From the NCBI GenBank assembly GCA_021200775.1, contig JAJQGB010000014.1, positions 1 to 36,562 on the forward strand: DNA of 36,562 nucleotides, read 5' to 3'. The notes under the pieces were generated by a model. The model was not told the DNA's origin, did not search any database, and was given only the letters and a program-made list of their open reading frames with translations. This document shows positions 31,090 through 36,562 of this stretch, one piece after another. The translations under genes were made by a program, and so were the position numbers. Source of the stretch: Oscillospiraceae bacterium. GTDB lineage: Bacteria; Bacillota; Clostridia; Oscillospirales; Ruminococcaceae. Every line of letters begins with the position of its first letter. Positions within the stretch are counted from its first letter, which is position 1.

Positions 31090-31119
31090 TTGACATTCCC
31101 CCGTTTGATGTATTATAAT
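31090..31119 (+). promoter_or_regulatory. glgP promoter
   Basis: TTGACA (31090-31095) and TATAAT (31114-31119), 18 bases apart. The leader of about 90 bases contains a GTGAAG/CTTCAC hairpin; no known riboswitch is recognised. Confidence 0.85.
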
Positions 31120-31214
31120 AAGCAAGGCAAAGCGTACATGAAATCAACAAAGGGAGTGAAGTCTGTGGCTTCACTGCCGTTCGGCTATTAAAATCTAATT
31201 TTGGAGGGATAATC

Positions 31215-33626
31215 TTGCCTAAGGTTACTAACAAGCGTTATACAAAGGATGGTCTTAAAGAGGAAATTGTCAACGTCTTAGACGTTAAGTATGGCATTTC
31301 TCCGGAGCTGGCTTCGGACAGACAGATTTATGAGGCACTTGCCTATATCATCACAAGGGAGCTTTCCGACAAGCGCCACAAGTACACAACAAAGGTTCAT
31401 TCAGAAGGTAAAAAGCAGGTTTACTACATTTCAATGGAATTCCTGATGGGTCGGTCCTTGAAGACCAACCTTTACAATCTTGGAATGGTCAAGGCGGCTC
31501 AGGGAGCTCTTAAAGATTTGGGAGCCAGCCTCGAAGCAATTTACGACCAGGAGCCGGATGCAGGTCTCGGCAACGGTGGTCTCGGCAGACTTGCGGCTTG
31601 CTACCTCGATGGTCTTGCAACAGACGGCTATCCGGCAACCGGATATTCGATTCTTTATGAATACGGAATCTTCCGCCAGAAGCTTGAAAACGGCTGGCAG
31701 GATGAACTCCCCGACAACTGGCTTCCCGGCGGCAAGTGCTGGCTCGTTGAGCACTCGGAGTCACAGATTGAAATCCACTTCGACGGCGTTCTGAAGGAGT
31801 ACTGGGACAACCAGTATCACCACGTAAATCTCGAAAATTATACAACCGTTATCGCCGAGCCATACGATATGTATGTCTCCGGCTATGACAGCGACGCTGT
31901 TTCAAAGCTTCGTCTCTGGAAGGCTATCAGCCCGTCGTTCGATATGAACAAGTTTAACTCGGGCAACTATGCCGCCGCTCTCGGACAGAACATCACGGCA
32001 CAGGCTATTTCAAAGGTTCTCTACCCGAACGACAACCATAACGACGGCAAATCTTTAAGACTTCGCCAGCAGTACTTCATGTGTTCCGCTTCGGTTGCTG
32101 ATATTGTAAACCACCACATGGCGACATACGGCACTCTTGACAATCTCGCTGAGAAAGTCGCTATCCAGATTAACGACACCCACCCGACTCTCGCAATTCC
32201 CGAACTGATGAGAATTTTGCTCGATGACTGCGGCTACACCTGGGACGACGCCTATAAGATTGTCCAGGGTTGCTTCGCATACACGAATCACACCGTTATG
32301 GCGGAAGCCCTCGAAAAGTGGGACAGCGATTTGCTGAAAACCGTCATCCCGAGAATCTTCTCTATTATAGTAGAAATCAACAACCGTTACTGCGCAGACC
32401 TCTGGGAGAAGTACCACGACCATCAGAAGGTTACTTCTATGTCAATCATCCAGAACAACCAGGTTCACATGGCTAAGCTCTGCGTTGCAGTCTGCCACCA
32501 TGTAAACGGCGTTTCCCAGATTCACTTGGAAATCATCAAGCGTGATGTCTTCGCAAGCGAGTATGAGAACACTCCCGAGAAGTTCACAAACGTCACCAAC
32601 GGTATTGCTTACCGCAGATGGCTCTATCAGTCGAACCCCGAGCTCTGCAAGCTCCTTGACGACACAATCGGCAAGGGATACCTGAAGGACGCAAACGAGT
32701 TGAAGAAGTTTGAGAAGTTTGCGGACGACCCGGAAGTCCTCCAGAGACTTGCGGAAGTCAAGAAGAAGAATAAGCAAAACTTCGCCAAGAAGGTCAAGGC
32801 GGACACCGGTATCATCATCAATCCCGACACCCTCTTCGACGTTCAGGTCAAGAGGCTTCACGAATACAAGAGACAGCATCTCAATGCTCTCAACATCGTT
32901 TCCGAGTATCTGAGACTTCTCGACAATCCCGATCTGGACGTTCAGCCGAAGACATATATCTTTGCGGCGAAGGCGGCTCCCGGCTACTATCTCGCAAAGC
33001 AGATTATCAAGCTCATCTGGTCTCTGGGCGAAGAGATAAAGAAGAACCCGAAGATTAACGAAAAGCTGGCTGTAGTCTTCTTAGAGAACTACAACGTCAC
33101 ACTTTCCGAGCTCCTTATGCCCGCTTCTGAAGTCTCCGAGCAGATTTCTCTTGCCGGAACCGAAGCAAGCGGAACCGGAAACATGAAGTTCATGCTTAAC
33201 GGCGCCGTAACACTCGGAACAAAGGATGGAGCGAATATCGAAATCGGCGAAGCGGCAGGACAGGACAACATCATCAACTTCGGTATGACTGTTGATGAGG
33301 TTGAGAACCTGAAGAGAAGCGGCTATCGTCCCGAACAGCTCTACAACTGCGACCCTGTCATCAAGGCGGCAGTCGACAAGTTGGCATCCGGTATCAACGG
33401 CAACCGTTTCGACGACGTCGTATCTTCCTACAAGCACTCCGACCCGTATATGGTTCTTGCAGACTTTGAGTCTTATAGAAGCGCTCAGGCAGAGGTCTCG
33501 AAGATTTATCAGGACACCCTCAGATGGCAGAGAATGTCTCTTATGAACATCGCCAACGCCGGCAGATTCTCAGCAGACAGGTCTGTCGATGAGTATGCGA
33601 AGAATATCTGGGGACTTAGTAAGTAA
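31215..33626 (+). CDS. glgP: glycogen/starch/maltodextrin phosphorylase
   Basis: An 803-residue GT35-family enzyme that releases glucose-1-phosphate from alpha-1,4-glucans in the cytoplasm using pyridoxal phosphate. Visible hallmarks are YYISMEFLMGRSL, the GLGNGGLGRLAACYLDG block, the AINDTHPTLA-like segment QINDTHPTLAIPELMR, KRLHEYKRQ and the PLP-lysine motif GTGNMKFMLNGA near residue 655. TTG at 31215 has GGAGGG eight bases upstream and gives the N-terminus expected for the family. Length is normal. It has its own promoter and no other glycogen gene is adjacent. Allosteric sites of animal enzymes are not visible. Confidence 0.97.
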   Translation: MPKVTNKRYTKDGLKEEIVNVLDVKYGISPELASDRQIYEALAYIITRELSDKRHKYTTKVHSEGKKQVYYISMEFLMGRSLKTNLYNLGMVKAAQGALKDLGASLEAIYDQEPDAGLGNGGLGRLAACYLDGLATDGYPATGYSILYEYGIFRQKLENGWQDELPDNWLPGGKCWLVEHSESQIEIHFDGVLKEYWDNQYHHVNLENYTTVIAEPYDMYVSGYDSDAVSKLRLWKAISPSFDMNKFNSGNYAAALGQNITAQAISKVLYPNDNHNDGKSLRLRQQYFMCSASVADIVNHHMATYGTLDNLAEKVAIQINDTHPTLAIPELMRILLDDCGYTWDDAYKIVQGCFAYTNHTVMAEALEKWDSDLLKTVIPRIFSIIVEINNRYCADLWEKYHDHQKVTSMSIIQNNQVHMAKLCVAVCHHVNGVSQIHLEIIKRDVFASEYENTPEKFTNVTNGIAYRRWLYQSNPELCKLLDDTIGKGYLKDANELKKFEKFADDPEVLQRLAEVKKKNKQNFAKKVKADTGIIINPDTLFDVQVKRLHEYKRQHLNALNIVSEYLRLLDNPDLDVQPKTYIFAAKAAPGYYLAKQIIKLIWSLGEEIKKNPKINEKLAVVFLENYNVTLSELLMPASEVSEQISLAGTEASGTGNMKFMLNGAVTLGTKDGANIEIGEAAGQDNIINFGMTVDEVENLKRSGYRPEQLYNCDPVIKAAVDKLASGINGNRFDDVVSSYKHSDPYMVLADFESYRSAQAEVSKIYQDTLRWQRMSLMNIANAGRFSADRSVDEYAKNIWGLSK

Positions 33627-33628
33627 TT

Positions 33629-33789
33629 CGGAAACCCCTCAGGCGCTTCGCGCCAGCTCCCCTTTCAGGGGAGCCTTTTCTTCGTTCTCTCAAAAGTTTT
33701 ATAGAAGCAGTCAAAGCCTCCCCTGAAATGGGGAGACAGTTCGGCTTCGCCGAACCGGAACCGCACGAAGTGCGGTGGAGGGGTTTCCG
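33629..33789. repeat. intergenic repeat with inverted ends, copy after glgP
   Basis: Starts CGGAAACCCCTCAGGCGCTT and ends GAGGGGTTTCCG, 161 bases. It holds GCGC hairpin, CTCCCCTTTCAGGGGAG, a central AAAGCCTCCCC stem and a right hairpin with CGGCTTCGCCG plus an extra CCGCACGAAGTGCGG stem. It begins 3 bases after the glgP stop and may act as its terminator. Confidence 0.88.
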
Positions 33790-33811
33790 CAAATTTTTCT
33801 CCCTCAACCTA

Positions 33812-33840
33812 TTGCATTTTCTTTCCGGACGTGTTATAAT
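33812..33840 (+). promoter_or_regulatory. secG promoter
   Basis: TTGCAT (33812-33817), 17 bases, TATAAT (33835-33840), starting 23 bases after the end of the intergenic repeat. Confidence 0.8.
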
Positions 33841-33879
33841 CTCATAGAATGTTATTTCTATCGGATTGGAGGGCAAAAG

Positions 33880-34131
33880 ATGACTGTTGTCAATATAATC
33901 AGCGGTATTATTCTGCTTGTTTGCAGTATTGCGATAATTCTTATCATTATGTTTACCGACACTGACAGTGCGAGAATGAGCTCTGCTATCGGCGGAGGGA
34001 GCGATTCCTTCTATGGCAGAAACATGAAGAACACTCGTGAGGCGAGACTTAACCTTGTCACCAAGATTGTCGTAGGACTTCTCTATGTTGTGTGCATAGT
34101 TGTAAACATTATAGCGCGCTTCGCAGGCTGA
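33880..34131 (+). CDS. secG: protein-export membrane protein SecG
   Basis: An 83-residue SecG with helix 1 (about 4-24), the characteristic Gly/Ser loop SSAIGGGSDSFYGRN, then a basic stretch and helix 2 (about 57-80, TKIVVGLLYVVCIVVNII). SecG is the accessory subunit of the SecYEG translocon. The ATG at 33880 has GGAGGG upstream. The longer open frame (start 33775) would place the promoter and ribosome site inside the coding region and is rejected. It is transcribed from its own promoter and followed by a 10-bp terminator stem. The small gene at 34376 may be read through. Confidence 0.93.
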   Translation: MTVVNIISGIILLVCSIAIILIIMFTDTDSARMSSAIGGGSDSFYGRNMKNTREARLNLVTKIVVGLLYVVCIVVNIIARFAG

Positions 34132-34170
34132 GTCGAACTTAACCGGACCCCGGAATTTTGATTTGACAGT

Positions 34171-34212
34171 GCCGCTCGACCGGTTTTTCTGCGTCGGGCG
34201 GCAGTTTGTTTA
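34171..34212 (+). terminator. secG terminator
   Basis: GCCGCTCGAC (34171-34180) pairs with GTCGGGCGGC (34193-34202) with one G-U, followed by AGTTTGTTTAG. Confidence 0.7.
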
Positions 34213-34214
34213 GT

Positions 34215-34360
34215 GGAAACCCCTCAGTCAGCTGCTTCGCAGCTGCCAGCTCCCCTTTCAGGGGAGCCTATAACTGCCTCAATCAGGGCTTTTGAAAGAA
34301 GCAGTCAAAGCCTCCCCTGAAAGGGGAGGAGGACCGCCGAAGGCGGTGGAGGGGTTTCCG
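34215..34360. repeat. intergenic repeat with inverted ends, copy after secG
   Basis: Starts GGAAACCCCTCAGTCAGCTG and ends GGAGGGGTTTCCG, 146 bases. It carries GCAGCTGC-type, CTCCCC..GGGGAG and CCGCCGAAGGCGG hairpins. It is inserted between the secG terminator and the following small gene and is very close in sequence to the copy at 33629. Confidence 0.9.
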
Positions 34361-34375
34361 AAAAAGGAGACCATC

Positions 34376-34477
34376 ATGAAAAAGAAACCCATTATCGCAA
34401 GAATATTCGTAATCCTGATTGTCGTGTTCATGCTGGCGGCGATTGTTTATTCGTCGCTCTACAGCCTGTTTATCTGA
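34376..34477 (+). CDS. 33-residue membrane protein (DUF4044-like)
   Basis: A basic N-terminus ([11 protein letters not shown]) followed by one membrane helix to the end. Tiny proteins of this form between secG and other genes in Clostridia are labelled DUF4044 from memory; no function is known. ATG 34376 has AAAGGAGA upstream. Its TGA is 1 base before the ATG of the ung gene, so the two were probably coupled. Confidence 0.65.
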   Translation: MKKKPIIARIFVILIVVFMLAAIVYSSLYSLFI

Positions 34478-34478
34478 T

Positions 34479-35152
34479 ATGCCTGTCATCGGTAACGACT
34501 GGGATGAGGTAATCGGCGGGGAGTTCGAGAAGGAGTACTATCAGGAGCTTCGTGAGTTCCTCAGGACAGAGTACTCGGAGAACACCGTCTATCCCGACAT
34601 GTATCACATATTCACCGCCCTGAAGCTGACACCCTACCATTCGGTAAAGGTTGTGTAATCTTCGGGCAGGACCCTTACCACGAGCCGGGGCAGGCACATG
34701 GGCTCTGCTTCTCGGTTCAGGACGGAACGGCTCTCCCTCCGTCTTTAAGAAACATCTATCAGGAGCTCGAGACCGATTTGGGAATCCCTCCGGCAAAAAC
34801 GGGGGATCTGACGTCGTGGGCTGAGCAGGGAGTACTACTTCTCAACACCGTCCTCACCGTTCGCCGTGGACAGGCAAACTCCCACAAAGGCAAAGGCTGG
34901 GAGATTCTGACGGATGAGATTATCCGTAGACTCAACGAGCGTGAAGAGCCGATAGTTTTCATCCTCTGGGGAGCGAACGCAAGGAGCAAGAAGGCTCTGA
35001 TAACGAATCCCCAGCATCTGATTATAGAATCCGCCCACCCAAGCCCGCTTTCGGCATTCAACGGCTTCTTCGGTTCGAGACCCTTTTCGAGAACAAACCA
35101 GTTTCTAGCCGAACACGGCGAGCCGCCGATTAATTGGGAAGTGGGGAATTAG
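34479..35152 (+). pseudogene. ung: uracil-DNA glycosylase gene with a 2-base frameshift
   Basis: The N-terminal half ([20 protein letters not shown], ..[22 protein letters not shown]) stops at TAA 34656-34658. The rest continues in another frame with [18 protein letters not shown], the catalytic water-activating loop, [27 protein letters not shown] and the AHPSPLS loop. Removing two bases (a GT in GTTGTGTAATC) restores one 223-residue Ung with [12 protein letters not shown]. The frameshift falls just before the catalytic loop, so a non-shifted product is inactive. Ung removes uracil from DNA. It could be a true loss, a slippage hotspot or a sequencing error in the GTGT run. No ribosome site is seen; translation was probably coupled to the gene before it. 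Confidence 0.85.
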
Positions 35153-35165
35153 TTTAGGGTTTAAC

Positions 35166-35186
35166 TTGGTTCAAAAATTGAACCAA
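35166..35186 (+). promoter_or_regulatory. 8-bp perfect inverted repeat before the membrane gene
   Basis: TTGGTTCA-AAAAT-TGAACCAA between ung and the next gene. It has no T-run, so it may be an operator rather than a terminator. Confidence 0.45.
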
Positions 35187-35227
35187 CTCACGAGATGATT
35201 TAAACGTGAATGAGATTGGAGGTCCCA

Positions 35228-36175
35228 ATGTCAATGTCTCAGAGAGAACAGAACGAAAATGACAAGAAATTGAACAGTGGCGTGGAGGATGTGCCGGACA
35301 CCCGGTATGCTGGGAAAGAGGCGGAGGAAATTTCCGAGATTCATCCCGCTGATATGCCCGACAAGCCGAAGACGGATGTCATGAAGTATCTCGACGACGA
35401 AGTCAAGGCTCGGGAAGAGGCGTCGAAGGCGGACAGGGAAGCAAGAGCTCAGCACGAGAAGGAGCTCCAGGAAAAGAAAATCGAGCTCACCAAGCTCAAA
35501 ATGGGCGTCATCGACGAGTCGGAGTCGATAAAAGAAGTCCACGAAGAGGCACCGAAGCTCTCTTTCGGCGAAAAGATTGAGAATATCTGGTACCGCTCGA
35601 AGTGGATAATCCTGTTTGCTGTGTTCTGCGTGGTTGCGGTAAGCTACATCGTCTACTCGCAGGTTACAAGCGAGAAGGCGGACATGACCGTCCTTGTCGT
35701 GATGGAGAACAACGCCCTCTATGCGAGAACCGAGGAAGTCGAGGAGTTTTTGGAGCAGTATTGCGACGACCTTGACGGCAACGGATATGTACATGTTCTG
35801 GTCTATAACATCGTCCTCAGCGATTTGGAGGACGTCACAAGCTCCACTTCTGCTCAGGCTCAGATAATGACTCAGCTTATGACAGGCGACAATATTCTGA
35901 TTATTTCGGACGGAACTACAGAATTTGAAGCCCACGACTTCACGGCTGACGAAGGCTACGATGACGACTGCATGACCGAGTACGGAATCACCTTAAACTG
36001 CGCACTCACACGTGAAGAGCTGAAGTGGGAAGCGATGCCGGAGAATCTCTACATCGGAATGAGACAGCCGCAGGAACTCAGCGGCACAAAGCTCGAGGCA
36101 ATGCAGGAGAATTTCGACGAACTCCTGCCGATGTTCAATCGGATTTATGAGGCAATCTGTGCGAGTGAACCGTGA
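35228..36175 (+). CDS. single-pass membrane protein with coiled-coil head, unknown function
   Basis: A 315-residue protein. Residues 1-110 are charged and highly polar, with a probable coiled coil at about 55-100 (KAREEASKADREARAQHEKE). One membrane helix lies at about 124-146 (WIILFAVFCVVAVSYIVYS). The outer part (150-315) is acidic, beginning MTVLVVMENNALYARTEEVE. The family was not recognised. ATG 35228 follows GGAGG; a second ATG 6 bases later is possible. A bitopic protein with this layout could be an envelope regulator or scaffold. It is followed by a tRNA run. Confidence 0.7.
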   Translation: MSMSQREQNENDKKLNSGVEDVPDTRYAGKEAEEISEIHPADMPDKPKTDVMKYLDDEVKAREEASKADREARAQHEKELQEKKIELTKLKMGVIDESESIKEVHEEAPKLSFGEKIENIWYRSKWIILFAVFCVVAVSYIVYSQVTSEKADMTVLVVMENNALYARTEEVEEFLEQYCDDLDGNGYVHVLVYNIVLSDLEDVTSSTSAQAQIMTQLMTGDNILIISDGTTEFEAHDFTADEGYDDDCMTEYGITLNCALTREELKWEAMPENLYIGMRQPQELSGTKLEAMQENFDELLPMFNRIYEAICASEP

Positions 36176-36178
36176 TGA

Positions 36179-36198
36179 ACGGCGTTGATACGCCGTTT
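36179..36198 (+). terminator. hairpin after the membrane gene
   Basis: ACGGCGT-TGAT-ACGCCGT followed only by TT, so a weak terminator. It overlaps the first bases after the stop. Confidence 0.45.
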
Positions 36199-36251
36199 CG
36201 GGCGGGGATTGCCTGTGGGAAAAAGATTTCAAAAAAATTTGAAAAAAGGTC

Positions 36252-36280
36252 TTGACAAATCGGGGACGGCGATATATAAT
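36252..36280 (+). promoter_or_regulatory. promoter of the tRNA Val-Asp-Phe run
   Basis: TTGACA (36252-36257), 17 bases, TATAAT (36275-36280). A CTTCGC/GCGAAG hairpin lies in the 5' leader before tRNA-Val. Confidence 0.9.
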
Positions 36281-36330
36281 ATACAAGTCGCTTCGAGAGA
36301 GCCGCTTCGCTCTTAGCGAAGTGTGCAAAC

Positions 36331-36406
36331 GGGAGCATAGCTCAGCTGGGAGAGCATCTGCCTTACAAGCAGGGGGTCATAGGTTCGAGCCCTATTGTTC
36401 CCACCA
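36331..36406 (+). tRNA. tRNA-Val (UAC anticodon)
   Basis: A 76-base gene with acceptor GGGAGCA paired with TGTTCCC, anticodon loop CTTACAA (anticodon TAC), the T-loop GGTTCGAGCCC and encoded CCA. Confidence 0.97.
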
Positions 36407-36411
36407 CGTAC

Positions 36412-36488
36412 GGCCCGGTAGTTCAGTTGGTTAGAACGCTAGCCTGTCACGCTAGAGGTCACCGGTTCGAGCCCGGTTCGGGTCGCCA
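36412..36488 (+). tRNA. tRNA-Asp (GUC anticodon)
   Basis: A 77-base gene with acceptor GGCCCGG against TCGGGTC (two G-U pairs), anticodon loop CTGTCAC (anticodon GTC), encoded CCA. It follows tRNA-Val after 5 bases. Confidence 0.97.
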
Positions 36489-36509
36489 TTCCCTTTTCGG
36501 GGATGCGAT

Positions 36510-36562
36510 GCCTCTGTAGCTCAGTTGGTAGAGCAGGGGACTGAAAATCCCCGTGTCATTGG
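36510..36562 (+). tRNA. tRNA-Phe (GAA anticodon), cut by window end
   Basis: Begins GCCTCTGTAGCTCAG, with an anticodon stem GGGGA/TCCCC around the loop CTGAAAA (anticodon GAA). The T-arm and acceptor 3' half lie outside the window. Confidence 0.93.

Noticed and set aside
33775-33879. 35-codon N-terminal extension of secG
   Set aside because: Would contain the promoter and ribosome site, and SecG homologues start at the first membrane helix.
1-36562. CRISPR array or cas genes
   Set aside because: No regularly spaced direct repeats of CRISPR form and no Cas-like protein were seen.

Overview
The window looks like a chromosome segment from a Gram-positive anaerobe of the class Clostridia, most likely a Ruminococcus-like member of the Oscillospiraceae. 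This is an inference from the mix of rpsL-rpsG-fusA-tuf, a Firmicutes-type SecG, strong AGGAGG ribosome sites, consensus TTGACA/TATAAT promoters, GAAC-N4-GTTC (LexA-type) boxes, a PBSX-like terminase, a GH25 lysin and tRNA genes that encode CCA. No 16S gene is present, so the species cannot be fixed.

Region 1 (about 1-12,000) is a TetR-centred island. All genes except the regulator read leftward. A five-gene ABC export block (two DrrA-like ATPases, one ABC-2 permease, and a heterodimeric exporter whose first subunit has a degenerate ATPase site) follows a promoter at 7041-7068. Upstream of it lies a cassette with a small Cys-cluster protein, two nitroreductases, two sirtuins in which the catalytic His is replaced by Gln (as remembered for the ADP-ribosylating SirTM class), and a PARG/TIGR02452-type macrodomain protein. 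A tetR gene reads divergently. The promoter/operator in front of the cassette and tetR, and the one in front of the ABC operon, are diverged copies of the same roughly 88-bp sequence in the same orientation. This suggests one regulon and a duplication or insertion history. I infer a reversible protein ADP-ribosylation system tied to redox enzymes and drug export.

Region 2 (12,000-17,000) is the translation block rpsL, rpsG, fusA, tuf, with its own promoter, a 13-bp leader hairpin and a structured 250-base rpsL-rpsG gap.

Region 3 (17,000-22,400) holds an SPFH membrane protein with a ribbon-helix-helix partner under a promoter with a 9-3-9 palindrome; a DUF4143-type ATPase gene bracketed by related inverted repeats; a second TetR gene between two small membrane proteins; a nicotinamidase-like hydrolase; and tRNA-Ser(GGA).

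Region 4 (22,500-30,600) is a compact phage-like block: a gene in the small-terminase position, large terminase, portal, scaffold-like gene, capsid, connector-like and tail-tip-like genes, membrane/holin-like genes and a GH25 lysozyme. It has intact frames but no integrase, replication, repressor, tail-tube or tape-measure gene. Two tandem LexA-like boxes follow its putative promoter. A type I toxin-antitoxin locus (30-residue hydrophobic peptide plus antisense RNA) sits at its right edge.

Region 5 (31,000-36,562) is housekeeping: glgP, secG, a 33-residue membrane protein, a uracil-DNA glycosylase gene broken by a 2-base insertion just before its catalytic loop, an unknown single-pass membrane protein, and a tRNA run Val-Asp-Phe cut by the window end. 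Three copies of a roughly 145-160 bp intergenic repeat with GGAAACCCCTC / GAGGGGTTTCC ends occur here and inside the phage-like block.
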